DNA of 64,000 nucleotides from Eubacteriales bacterium (GTDB taxonomy: Bacteria > Bacillota > Clostridia > Oscillospirales > Oscillospiraceae): positions 56,482 through 120,481 of the forward strand of contig JAUNSH010000001.1 of NCBI GenBank assembly GCA_030539285.1. Reading direction: 5' to 3'. The translations under genes were made by a program, and so were the position numbers. Below are positions 8,123 to 15,356 of this stretch, piece after piece (positions within the stretch are counted from its first letter, which is position 1; each line of letters starts with the position of its first letter). The notes beneath the pieces are model-generated. The model saw only the letters and a program-made list of their open reading frames with translations, had not been told where the DNA came from and searched no databases.

Positions 8123-9295
8123 TCAGATTCTGGCTACGCCGGATTTTCTTGCGGCATCTGCCACGGCCTTGGCCACGGCGGGGCCGACCCGGGGGTCAAA
8201 GGCGGCGGGGATGATGTAATCCTCGTTCAGCTCCTCGTCGGTGATCAGGCCTGCCAGTGCCTCGGCGGCGGCAACCTTCATTTCTTCGTTAATATCGCTG
8301 GCCCGCACGTCGAAAGCGCCCCGGAAAATGCCGGGGAAGGCCAGTACGTTGTTGATCTGGTTGGGGTAATCGCTGCGGCCGGTGGAGACCACCTTGGCAC
8401 CGCCCGCCTTGGCCTCGTCGGGGTAGATCTCGGGGGTGGGGTTGGCGCAGGCGAAAATAATGGCGTCCTTATTCATGGTGGAAACCATTTCCTTCGTCAC
8501 CATGCCGGGAGCGGACACACCGATGAACACGTCGGCACCCACCAGCATATCGGCAAGGGAACCGGCCTTTTTATCCAGATTGGTGACCTGAGCCATTTCC
8601 TCCTTGATCCAGTTCAGACCGTCGCGGCCGGCATAAATCGCGCCCTTGCGGTCGCACATGGTGATGTTTTTGAAGCCCGCGCTCAGCAGCAGCTTCACAA
8701 TGGCGATGGCGGCAGCGCCCGCACCAGAGGTGACGATCTTCACGTCCTCCTTCTTCTTGCCCACCACCTTCAGAGCGTTGGTCAGGCCCGCCAACGTAAT
8801 GACGGCGGTGCCGTGCTGGTCGTCGTGGAAAACGGGAATGTCGCACTTTTCCTTCAGCTTGCGCTCGATCTCAAAGCACCGGGGGGCGGAGATGTCCTCC
8901 AGATTGATGCCGCCAAAGGAGCCGGAAATGAGATACACGGCGTTGACGAACTCGTCCACGTCCTTGGACTTCACACACAGGGGGAAGGCATCCACGTCCG
9001 CAAAGGCCTTGAACAGGGCGCACTTGCCCTCCATAACGGGCATACCCGCCTCGGGGCCGATGTCGCCCAGACCCAGCACGGCGGAGCCGTCGGTGATAAC
9101 GGCGCACAGGTTGTGCCGCCGGGTCAGCTCATAGGATTTATCGATGTCCTTCTGAATTTCCAGGCAGGGCTGAGCCACGCCGGGGGTGTAGGCCAGGGAC
9201 AGGTCGTCCTTGGTGTTGCAGGGGACCGTGCAGGTCACTTCGATTTTGCCGCCCCACTCCTTGTGGAGCCGAAGGGATTCTTTCGCGTAATCCAT
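8123..9295 (-). CDS. NAD(P)-dependent malic enzyme (malate dehydrogenase, decarboxylating)
   Basis: Oxidatively decarboxylates malate to pyruvate and CO2 with NAD(P) and a divalent metal. The 390-residue protein is the short bacterial type. Catalytic residues are Tyr36 in [10 protein letters not shown] and Lys91 in MEGKCALF; metal ligands are Glu133-Asp134 in NLEDISAP and Asp159 in [11 protein letters not shown] longer frame starts at 9328, but AAAGGAGG lies correctly before the ATG at 9295. It is transcribed alone, divergent from the DtxR-type regulator. In a fermentative anaerobe it probably links C4 acids to pyruvate. Confidence 0.94.
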   Translation of the reverse strand: MDYAKESLRLHKEWGGKIEVTCTVPCNTKDDLSLAYTPGVAQPCLEIQKDIDKSYELTRRHNLCAVITDGSAVLGLGDIGPEAGMPVMEGKCALFKAFADVDAFPLCVKSKDVDEFVNAVYLISGSFGGINLEDISAPRCFEIERKLKEKCDIPVFHDDQHGTAVITLAGLTNALKVVGKKKEDVKIVTSGAGAAAIAIVKLLLSAGFKNITMCDRKGAIYAGRDGLNWIKEEMAQVTNLDKKAGSLADMLVGADVFIGVSAPGMVTKEMVSTMNKDAIIFACANPTPEIYPDEAKAGGAKVVSTGRSDYPNQINNVLAFPGIFRGAFDVRASDINEEMKVAAAEALAGLITDEELNEDYIIPAAFDPRVGPAVAKAVADAARKSGVARI

Positions 9296-9383
9296 TATAA
9301 ACGCGCCTCCTTTTTTTGATAGGGACACTGTACACTATTTTGGGCCGGTTGAAAAGACTTTTGTAAAGAAAAAATGTAAGTTC

Positions 9384-9412
9384 TTGCATTCTGCATAAAG
9401 CTGTGGTATTCT
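9384..9412 (+). promoter_or_regulatory. Probable promoter of DtxR-family regulator gene
   Basis: TTGCAT (9384-9389), 17-base spacer, TATTCT (9407-9412) preceded by TGG. It is 49 bases upstream of the regulator start. Confidence 0.55.
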
Positions 9413-9460
9413 ACAGAAAACTTCGTGCACAAATTCGCACATCAGAAAGGAGAATTCGGG

Positions 9461-9841
9461 ATGGAGCTTCACGAATCAGGGGAAATGTATCTGGAAGCCA
9501 TTCTGGTGCTGGGGCAGAAAAGCAGCTTTGTCCGCAGCGTGGATGTCAGTGAATACTTGGGCTATTCCAAGCCCAGCGTGTCCCGGGCTATGGGCATTCT
9601 GCGCGCCGGCGGCTATGTGCTGATGGACCCGGACGGAGGGCTGACCCTGACGGATGCCGGGCGGGAGGTCGCGGAGAAGATCTTCGAGCGGCACACCCTG
9701 CTGAGCCAGCTGCTCATGGCCCTGGGGGTCCCGGAGGGCACCGCCATCGCTGACGCCTGCAAAATGGAGCATACCATTTCGGACGAATCCTTTCAGGCAT
9801 TGAAGCGGCATATGGCTCAGCTCAAGGAAAAACCGGTATGA
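9461..9841 (+). CDS. DtxR/MntR-family metal-dependent transcriptional regulator
   Basis: A 126-residue winged-helix protein. Residues 1-60 form the DNA-binding part (SVDVSEYLGYSKPSVSRAMGI contains the recognition helix), and residues 75-115 form the metal-binding dimerisation part with RHTLL and ACKMEHTIS, the typical His and Glu-His ligands. There is no C-terminal SH3 domain, so it is the short, MntR/IdeR-core type. A longer frame starts with GTG at 9425; GAAAGGAG before 9461 decides the start. The target metal is unknown. The nearby mntP with its probable manganese riboswitch makes Mn a possibility, but no operator was identified. Confidence 0.87.
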   Translation: MELHESGEMYLEAILVLGQKSSFVRSVDVSEYLGYSKPSVSRAMGILRAGGYVLMDPDGGLTLTDAGREVAEKIFERHTLLSQLLMALGVPEGTAIADACKMEHTISDESFQALKRHMAQLKEKPV

Positions 9842-9901
9842 GTTCATCATGCCGGTTATTTTCGCGGAAAATGGCGTATGATAATCCGTAGAGGGCGGCA
9901 T

Positions 9902-9930
9902 TTGACATACCACCGCCAATTTGCTATAAT
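9902..9930 (+). promoter_or_regulatory. Consensus sigma-A promoter upstream of the Cys-rich small protein gene
   Basis: Perfect TTGACA (9902-9907), 17-base spacer and perfect TATAAT (9925-9930), only 23 bases before the start codon at 9954. This is one of the best matches to consensus in the window, implying strong transcription unless repressed. Confidence 0.8.
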
Positions 9931-9953
9931 CTACCAATTATGGAGGGATATCC

Positions 9954-10304
9954 ATGGGATCTTGCTGCGGAAACTGCGGCAGCTGCTCCGGCTGCGCGAA
10001 AGAGCTGGTGCTGAGCAGTGTGGAAATCGACTTTCTGCGCCGCCTTGGAGAGGTTGCTTTCCTGCCGGTGGCCCGGCAAATAGGGGATTTGACACCCATT
10101 TATCCCGAGGGAGACGGGCCGGAAAATATGAGCCTGATTTTGGAGGTTCTGGAGAAAAAGGGTCTGATCTCCTTGGATTATGATAAGCCCTTGGCGGGCT
10201 TCGCCGGGTATGGGGACTATCCAATCAAGGGCAGCATGGCCCTGACCCAGCGGGGCCAGCAGGTGCTGGAGCTGATAGAGTATCAGGGCGTGCAGGCCGA
10301 GTAA
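9954..10304 (+). CDS. Small protein with Cys-cluster N-terminus and winged-helix-like body, unknown function
   Basis: A 116-residue protein, not recognised. Residues 1-14 contain five cysteines (Cys4, 5, 8, 11, 14) in a Gly/Ser background, a plausible soft-metal or Fe-S binding tail. The rest reads like a helix-turn-helix/winged-helix fold: VEIDFLRRLGEVAFLPVAR, then LEVLEKKGLISLDYD, then a GSMALTQRGQQVLELIE wing-and-helix ending. GGAGG precedes the ATG and a perfect consensus promoter lies directly upstream. It follows a DtxR-type regulator, so a metal-responsive role is conceivable but unproven. Confidence 0.75.
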   Translation: MGSCCGNCGSCSGCAKELVLSSVEIDFLRRLGEVAFLPVARQIGDLTPIYPEGDGPENMSLILEVLEKKGLISLDYDKPLAGFAGYGDYPIKGSMALTQRGQQVLELIEYQGVQAE

Positions 10305-10494
10305 AAGCCTTCCCCTTTTGGGAAGGTGGCGGCCCGAAGGGCTGACGGAAGAGGTTTATGATAGAGTTGGGAAAACCTCTCCCGACCTCGCTTACGCTCG
10401 GCCACCATAAATTATGGTATGATTGCCACCGGCAATCATACTTATTCTGGATTCGCTGCGCGGAGCACCACCCCAAAGGGGAGGGCCTATTTTG
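10304..10494. repeat. Intergenic inverted-repeat element, family B, complete copy
   Basis: About 190 bases bounded by inverted ends (AAAAGCCTTCCCCTTTTGGG at the left; CCCAAAGGGGAGGGCC followed by TATTTT at the right). It has no coding content. It contains a GCCCGAAGGGC hairpin, a GACGGAAGAGG segment, and a hairpin at 10418-10440 whose arms are TATGATTGCC and GGCAATCATA. Partial relatives lie at 17497-17550 and 46395-46531. It fills the gap before azlC. Confidence 0.7.
10418..10423 (+). promoter_or_regulatory. Extended -10 promoter candidate inside family B repeat, upstream of azlC
   Basis: TATGAT preceded by TTATGG forms an extended -10 element with no clear -35 box. The -10 box is also the left arm of a hairpin. 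The same arrangement recurs at 46466 before another gene. Confidence 0.4.
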
Positions 10495-10525
10495 CTGGAA
10501 AGATAAAACAAAAAGGAAGATACAT

Positions 10526-11239
10526 ATGAACTTTCAGGAATATCGGACGGGGGTCAGCCGGGGACTGCCGGTGGGCATGGGCTACTTCTCCGTCAGCTTT
10601 GGCTTTGGAGCCATGGCGGTGAGCCAGGGCCTGTCAGCGTGGGATGCTACGCTGATTTCCTTGACCAACGTGACCAGCGCGGGACAGTTCGCGGGGCTGA
10701 CCGTCATCGTGGCGGCGGCGACCCTGTGGGAAATGATTTTGACCCAGCTGATCATCAACAGCCGCTATGCCCTCATGAGCCTGGCACTAAGCCAACGGAT
10801 GGGGGAAAAGATTGGCTTTCTGCCACGGCTGCTGATTGCGTTTTTCAACACCGACGAAATCTTTGCCTTGGCCATGGCAAGAGTAGAACCACTGACGGTG
10901 CCCTTCATGCTGGGCCTTGGCACATTGCCCATTGTGGGCTGGACGTTGGGTACCCTGTGCGGCGGTCTTGCGGGGTCGGTGCTGCCGGCATCTATCCAGG
11001 CGGCGCTGGGGGTCATGCTCTACGGGATGTTCATTGCCATCGTGGTGCCCCCGGCGAAGACGGATAAAAAGATTTTGGTGTCTGTGATTCTGGCGCTGGT
11101 GTTCAGCAGCGCCTTCACTTGGGTTCCCGTGCTGAAAGAAGTGTCCGCGGGACTTGCCATCGTCATCTGCACCGTGGCGGCGGCGGGCATCTGTGCTGCG
11201 GTGCTGCCCATCGAGGAAGAAGCGGAGGCAGCGGAATGA
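10526..11239 (+). CDS. azlC: AzlC family branched-chain amino acid exporter, large subunit
   Basis: The larger, polytopic membrane subunit of the AzlCD exporter for branched-chain amino acids. The 237-residue protein begins with FQEYRTGVSRGLPVGMGYFSVSFGFG, typical of AzlC, and has several hydrophobic helices. A longer frame from 10358 lies in repeat DNA; AAAAGGA before the ATG at 10526 fixes the start. It overlaps azlD by 4 bases (ATGA), as is normal for this pair. The promoter may be supplied by the inserted repeat. Confidence 0.92.
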   Translation: MNFQEYRTGVSRGLPVGMGYFSVSFGFGAMAVSQGLSAWDATLISLTNVTSAGQFAGLTVIVAAATLWEMILTQLIINSRYALMSLALSQRMGEKIGFLPRLLIAFFNTDEIFALAMARVEPLTVPFMLGLGTLPIVGWTLGTLCGGLAGSVLPASIQAALGVMLYGMFIAIVVPPAKTDKKILVSVILALVFSSAFTWVPVLKEVSAGLAIVICTVAAAGICAAVLPIEEEAEAAE

Positions 11240-11556
11240 ATATTTACGTGTATATTTTCACCATGGCCCTGACCACGTACCTCATCCGTGTGCTGCCATT
11301 GACCATTTTCCGCAAGCCCATCCGCAGCCGCTTCCTGCGCTCGTTCCTACACTACGTGCCCTACGCCTGCCTGACCGCCATGACCTTCCCGGCGATCTTA
11401 AGCAGCACGGCGTCTATATTAAGCGGTGCGGCGGCTCTGATCGTTGCCATCGTCCTTGCCTACCGGGGCAAAAGTTTGATCGTGGTGGCTGTCAGCAGCA
11501 GCGCGGCGGTGCTGATCGTGGAGTGCATCCTGAAACTGACGGGGGTGCTGGCATGA
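11236..11556 (+). CDS. azlD: AzlD family branched-chain amino acid exporter, small subunit
   Basis: A 106-residue membrane protein with about three or four helices, including the conserved TYLIRVLPLTIFRK near the N-terminus and the FPAILSS segment. It is the small partner of AzlC. It starts inside the azlC stop codon and itself overlaps the next gene by 4 bases, so the three genes are translationally coupled. Confidence 0.9.
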   Translation: MNIYVYIFTMALTTYLIRVLPLTIFRKPIRSRFLRSFLHYVPYACLTAMTFPAILSSTASILSGAAALIVAIVLAYRGKSLIVVAVSSSAAVLIVECILKLTGVLA

Positions 11557-12080
11557 TCCGAAAAGCATTGGAAACCGATATTCCCGCCGTAGCGGCGATC
11601 TACGCCAAGCTCCACACCGAAGAGGAAGCGGGCCGGGCCACCATCGGATGGATCCGGGGTGTCTACCCCACAGAGGACACCGCCCGGCAGGCCCTGAACC
11701 GCGGCGACCTGTTCGTTCAGGAGGACGGCGGGCGTATCATGGGAGCGGCTATCATCAACCAGACCCAGGTGGATGCCTATTACGGCGGGCCTTGGGCGTA
11801 TGAAGCGGAAGATTCTGAGGTCATGGTGCTGCATACCCTGGTCATCGACCCGGACACCGCCGGGAAGGGGTACGGAAAAGCCTTCGTGGCCTTTTATGAG
11901 GATCACGCCAGACAGAACGGCTGTAAAGTTCTTCGGATGGACACCAACAGCCGCAACGCCCGGGCAAGAGCCATGTACCGGAAGCTCGGCTACCGGGAAG
12001 CGGGCATCGTGCCCTGCGTGTTCAACGGCATCGAGGGCGTGGGATTGGTGCTGCTGGAAAAATTGCTCAAAAATTTGTAA
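11553..12080 (+). CDS. GNAT family N-acetyltransferase
   Basis: A 175-residue GNAT-fold acetyltransferase. The core shows LHTLVIDPDTAGKGYGKAFVAF, with the acetyl-CoA pyrophosphate loop (AGKGYGKA), and the C-terminal RMDTNSRNARARAMYRKLGYREAG characteristic of the family. The start codon overlaps the azlD stop (ATGA), and a terminator follows. Substrate unknown; operon linkage to an amino acid exporter suggests a small amino compound, which is speculative. Confidence 0.88.
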   Translation: MIRKALETDIPAVAAIYAKLHTEEEAGRATIGWIRGVYPTEDTARQALNRGDLFVQEDGGRIMGAAIINQTQVDAYYGGPWAYEAEDSEVMVLHTLVIDPDTAGKGYGKAFVAFYEDHARQNGCKVLRMDTNSRNARARAMYRKLGYREAGIVPCVFNGIEGVGLVLLEKLLKNL

Positions 12081-12094
12081 AAAAACTATGTATT

Positions 12095-12127
12095 CTCCCG
12101 GTTTGCCTTGACAAACCGGGAGTCTTT
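12095..12127 (+). terminator. Terminator of azlCD-GNAT operon, overlapping the mntP promoter
   Basis: Hairpin arms CTCCCGGTTTG and CAAACCGGGAG with a six-base loop, followed by TCTTTT. The right arm and tail contain the -35 box and spacer of the next promoter. Confidence 0.8.
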
Positions 12128-12136
12128 TGTTATAAT
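12108..12136 (+). promoter_or_regulatory. Consensus sigma-A promoter of the mntP transcript
   Basis: Perfect TTGACA (12108-12113), 17-base spacer, perfect TATAAT (12131-12136). The -35 box begins in the loop of the upstream terminator. The transcript would start near 12143, just before the riboswitch-like leader. Confidence 0.8.
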
Positions 12137-12142
12137 TCCCGC

Positions 12143-12290
12143 CAGAAGAGGGAGTAGTCGGCGCGCATGGACGCGGGACAGAATCGACATACTGGGCCTA
12201 GCCCCGGTTCTGCCTGAAATGACGAGACTTGAAGGCCGGCTCAGTCTCTCTATTTGACTTGCGTGCCGGTGAGGATCTGTACGGAGGTCT
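12143..12290 (+). ncRNA. Probable yybP-ykoY (manganese) riboswitch leader of mntP
   Basis: The roughly 150-base leader has features of the yybP-ykoY class: AGAGGGAGTAGTCGG at the 5' side, a CTGGGC/GCCCCGG hairpin, and a TGACGAGACTTGAAGG segment on the 3' side. It lies directly in front of a MntP-type manganese efflux gene, the classical target of this Mn2+-sensing ON switch. GACTGAG-type complementarity (CTCAGTCTCTC against GAGACT) could form the switching helix. The call rests on motif memory and context, not on a covariance-model search. Confidence 0.72.
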
Positions 12291-12296
12291 TTTTTT

Positions 12297-12872
12297 ATGG
12301 GAATCGGAGAGTTATTGCTGCTGGCAGTGGGCCTGAGCATGGACGCGTTCGCTGTATCGGTATGTAAGGGGCTGGCCCTGCGGCGGGCCACCTTCAAGGC
12401 GGAGATCACCTGCGGCGTGTGGTTCGGCGGCTTTCAGGCCCTGATGCCCCTGATCGGCTTTTTTCTGGGCACCCTGTTTGCCGCGGCCATTCAGGCGGTG
12501 GATCACTGGATCGCCTTTGGGCTGCTTGCCATCATCGGCGTGAATATGCTGAAGGAGGCCCTGGAGAAAGAGGAAGAATGCGGCTGCGAGCACAGCGCAG
12601 ACCTGAGTGTGAAGACCATGTTCGTCATGGCGGTAGCAACGTCCATTGACGCACTGGCGGTGGGCATTTCCCTGGCCATGGCTGGTGGTGTGAATATCTT
12701 CTACGCCGTGACACTCATCGGCATCTGCACGTGCCTGCTGTCCATGCTGGGCGTAAAGATCGGCAACGTCTTCGGCAGCCGCTTTGAGAGCAAGGCAGAG
12801 ATCGCCGGGGGCATCATTCTGATTTTGCTGGGCGCAAAGATCCTGCTGGAACACCTGGGGGTGCTGGCGTGA
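12297..12872 (+). CDS. mntP: Manganese efflux pump MntP
   Basis: Six-helix membrane exporter of Mn2+. The 191-residue protein has the two conserved acidic motifs of the family, SMDAFAVS with Asp16 in the first helix and SIDALAVG in the fourth, plus a central charged loop (EKEEECGCEHS). The length is normal. ACGGAGG precedes the ATG. Expression is probably induced by Mn2+ through the leader riboswitch. The stop overlaps the GTG start of the VanZ gene. Confidence 0.94.
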   Translation: MGIGELLLLAVGLSMDAFAVSVCKGLALRRATFKAEITCGVWFGGFQALMPLIGFFLGTLFAAAIQAVDHWIAFGLLAIIGVNMLKEALEKEEECGCEHSADLSVKTMFVMAVATSIDALAVGISLAMAGGVNIFYAVTLIGICTCLLSMLGVKIGNVFGSRFESKAEIAGGIILILLGAKILLEHLGVLA

Positions 12873-13321
12873 TCCGGACGGAAAAGCGGATGCGGCTGTG
12901 CGTCGCTCTGACCGTCTGCTGCCTGGTGTTTATCTGGGGAAATTCCCTGCTGCCCGGAGATATTTCCGGGGCCATCAGCGATTTTGTCAAGAAAATTTTG
13001 GAGAGACTCTTTACACAAGGAGAGCCGGAGCCGGAAAACGGTGGCTTTCTTGTGCGGAAGCTGGCCCATTTCACGGAATTTACGATGCTTGGCCTGTGCC
13101 TTTGCTGGCTGTTCGGTATGCTGGGAAAGGGAAAGCTGCTGCCCTTCCTTTGCGGCGCGGCGGCAGCCTGTGTGGATGAAACCATCCAGATTTTTGTCCC
13201 GGGCCGGGGTCCCGGTGTGCGGGATGTCTGCATCGACAGCTGCGGTGTCTTATTGGGAGTGATTCTTCTCACTTTGGGGCATCATTACTTATGCAAGAAA
13301 CAACCTTTGGAGGAAACCTGA
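12869..13321 (+). CDS. VanZ family membrane protein
   Basis: A 150-residue protein starting with GTG that overlaps the mntP stop. It has the VanZ pattern: helix 1 with FIWGNSLLP, then VRKLAHFTEFTMLG, and DETIQIFVPGRGPGVRDVCIDSCG leading to the last helix. The family is linked with low-level teicoplanin resistance in enterococci, but most members have unknown roles. Its operon position behind mntP is probably incidental. One base separates it from the following lipoprotein gene. Confidence 0.87.
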   Translation: MIRTEKRMRLCVALTVCCLVFIWGNSLLPGDISGAISDFVKKILERLFTQGEPEPENGGFLVRKLAHFTEFTMLGLCLCWLFGMLGKGKLLPFLCGAAAACVDETIQIFVPGRGPGVRDVCIDSCGVLLGVILLTLGHHYLCKKQPLEET

Positions 13322-13322
13322 A

Positions 13323-13862
13323 ATGAAAAAACTGATTTGCGCCCTGTTGGCGCTGACGCTTACCCTTGCCATGACCGCCTGCGGCGGTAAGCCGGTGGAG
13401 GAAACCACCGCTCCCGCTGCCAACATCGAGGGCACCATGGAAGAGCTTTTGAACAGGGTCATCGAGGCCCGGCCTGTGGAATTTGCCGGCGGTATATACC
13501 CCATCGACCTGAGCGACACCAGCGAGGATGGTCTGTGGACAATTAAGAGCTTTACCGGCCTGGACGACGCTTCTCAGCTGCGTGAAGCCGCCGCCTACGA
13601 GCCGATGATCGGGTCGATTGCCTTCTCTCTGGTCATGGTGCGTACGGCTGAGGGCGCGGATGCCAAAGCTGTTGCCGAGGCCATGAAGTCCGGTGTGGAT
13701 CCCCGGAAGTGGATCTGCGTGGAAGCCGACGATATGCTGGTTACCGGCTGCGGCGACGTGGTCATGCTGATCATGGTATCCACCACCAGTGACATGACCG
13801 CCCAGTCCTTTGTGGATGCTTTCCAGACCGTGGCGGGCAGAAGCTGCGACTTTGTGATCTAA
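13323..13862 (+). CDS. Lipoprotein, DUF4358-like
   Basis: A 179-residue secreted lipoprotein with signal peptide and lipobox TAC-G (Cys20), then a Pro/Thr/Glu-rich linker and a globular domain resembling DUF4358 (MIGSIAFSLVMVRTAEGADAKAVAEAM, then a CGDVVMLIMV strand). It follows the VanZ gene by one base and is closed by a terminator. The function of DUF4358 lipoproteins is unknown. Family assignment is by pattern only. Confidence 0.75.
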   Translation: MKKLICALLALTLTLAMTACGGKPVEETTAPAANIEGTMEELLNRVIEARPVEFAGGIYPIDLSDTSEDGLWTIKSFTGLDDASQLREAAAYEPMIGSIAFSLVMVRTAEGADAKAVAEAMKSGVDPRKWICVEADDMLVTGCGDVVMLIMVSTTSDMTAQSFVDAFQTVAGRSCDFVI

Positions 13863-13870
13863 GAGAAGAT

Positions 13871-13896
13871 GGCAGCGGCAATGCCGCTGCCAGTTT
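13871..13896 (+). terminator. Intrinsic terminator after mntP-VanZ-lipoprotein operon
   Basis: Hairpin arms GGCAGCGGCA and TGCCGCTGCC with a minimal loop, followed by AGTTTTAAT. Confidence 0.8.
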
Positions 13897-13914
13897 TAAT
13901 ACAGTAGATTTTTT

Positions 13915-13945
13915 CGTAGGGCTTAGGTCATGACCCCGCCCTACG
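13915..13945. repeat. Family A palindromic repeat, short copy
   Basis: CGTAGGGC and GCCCTACG bound a 31-base palindromic unit containing GGTCATGACC. It looks like a minimal or internally deleted relative of the element at 2864-3015. Confidence 0.55.
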
Positions 13946-13967
13946 ATTTTTATGTGAGGACGCCGTT

Positions 13968-15347
13968 ATGATTTTTTCCAGCATTCCCTTTCTTTACTAC
14001 TTCCTCCCGGCGGTGCTGGCGGTGTACTTTCTGACACCAAAGCGGGGGAAAAACGCTGTGCTGCTCCTTGCCAGTCTCTTTTTCTACGGCTGGGGAGAGC
14101 CGAAGCTGCTGTGGCTGATGGTGGTTACCATCGCTGTGTTTTATCTGTGCGGCCTTGCCATCGGACGCAGCGAAACCCATAAAAAAGCATGGCTGGTTTT
14201 TTCCATCGCCGTTGGCGTGGGGCTGCTGGGGCTTTTTAAATACGCCGATTTTTTCATCTCCAGCGTCAACGCCGCAACAGGCTTGTCGGTGCCGCTTCTG
14301 AAGCTGGCCCTTCCTGTGGGCATCAGCTTTTATACCTTCCAGTGCCTGAGCTACACCGTGGACGTGTACCGTGGCACTGTACCGCCCCAGAAAAACCCCA
14401 TCTCCTTTGGGGCCTACGTAGCCCTGTTTCCCCAGCTCATTGCCGGGCCCATCGTCCGCTATGCCGACGTGGCAAGAGAATTGGAGGATCGAACCCATAG
14501 CTGGGAAAACGTAGGTATCGGATTGCGGCGGTTTGTCATCGGCCTTGCAAAAAAGGTCATTCTGGCGGACAATCTGGCGATGCTCACAACGCTCTACCGG
14601 GACAGCACAGAGCCCTCCGCCATCTTCGCCTGGATGTACGCCATCGCCTTTACGCTTAACATTTACTTCGATTTTTCCGGGTATTCCGACATGGCCATCG
14701 GTTTGGGACGAATTTTCGGCTTCCATTTCCTGGAAAATTTTGACTATCCCTTCCTTTCCAAAAGTGTCACGGAATTCTGGCGGCGGTGGCATATTTCCCT
14801 TGGCAGCTGGTTCCGGGACTATGTGTATATCCCGCTGGGAGGCAACCGGGTGGGGAAAATCAAATGGGTGCGCAATATCCTGATCGTCTGGATGCTCACG
14901 GGACTGTGGCACGGGGCGGCATGGAATTTTGTCCTCTGGGGGCTGCTGTTCGCAGCGCTGCTGCTGATAGAAAAGGCTATTCCGGGGCTGCAACAGCTGC
15001 CGGGCATCCTGCGTCACGGCTATGTGCTGCTGGCAGTGATTCTGAGCTTTGTGCTCTTCAACGCCGATACCCTGGCCCAGGCAGAAACTGATTTTGCGGC
15101 CCTGTTTGGATGTGCCGGGCTGCCCCTGTTCACGAGAGAAACCGGGTATTACCTGCGCAGCTATGCCCCTCTGCTGGTCATCGCCTGCGTGGGGGCCACA
15201 CCGCTGATAAAACGTGCCGCGCAAAAATTGGGGGGAAACCGTCTTGTTCAGTCAGTGGAGCCGCTGCTCTGGCTGGGTCTGCTGCTGGTCTGCACCGCCT
15301 ATCTGGTAGACGGCTCCTTCAGCCCCTTCCTGTATTTCCGGTTCTGA
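13968..15347 (+). CDS. MBOAT family O-acyltransferase (AlgI/DltB-like)
   Basis: Polytopic membrane O-acyltransferase that moves acyl groups across the membrane to cell-surface polymers. The 459-residue protein has the AlgI/PatA pattern: N-terminal SSIPFLYYFLPAVL, LPVGISFYTFQCLSY, the YFDFSGYSDMAIG motif, EFWRRWHISLGSWFRDYVYIPLGG, and the catalytic histidine in TGLWHGAAWNF. GAGG lies 8 bases before the ATG. It is paired with the DHHW protein 9 bases downstream, as in alginate and peptidoglycan O-acetylation systems. The polymer modified is not evident. Confidence 0.93.
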   Translation: MIFSSIPFLYYFLPAVLAVYFLTPKRGKNAVLLLASLFFYGWGEPKLLWLMVVTIAVFYLCGLAIGRSETHKKAWLVFSIAVGVGLLGLFKYADFFISSVNAATGLSVPLLKLALPVGISFYTFQCLSYTVDVYRGTVPPQKNPISFGAYVALFPQLIAGPIVRYADVARELEDRTHSWENVGIGLRRFVIGLAKKVILADNLAMLTTLYRDSTEPSAIFAWMYAIAFTLNIYFDFSGYSDMAIGLGRIFGFHFLENFDYPFLSKSVTEFWRRWHISLGSWFRDYVYIPLGGNRVGKIKWVRNILIVWMLTGLWHGAAWNFVLWGLLFAALLLIEKAIPGLQQLPGILRHGYVLLAVILSFVLFNADTLAQAETDFAALFGCAGLPLFTRETGYYLRSYAPLLVIACVGATPLIKRAAQKLGGNRLVQSVEPLLWLGLLLVCTAYLVDGSFSPFLYFRF

Positions 15348-15356
15348 GGTGGCGAT

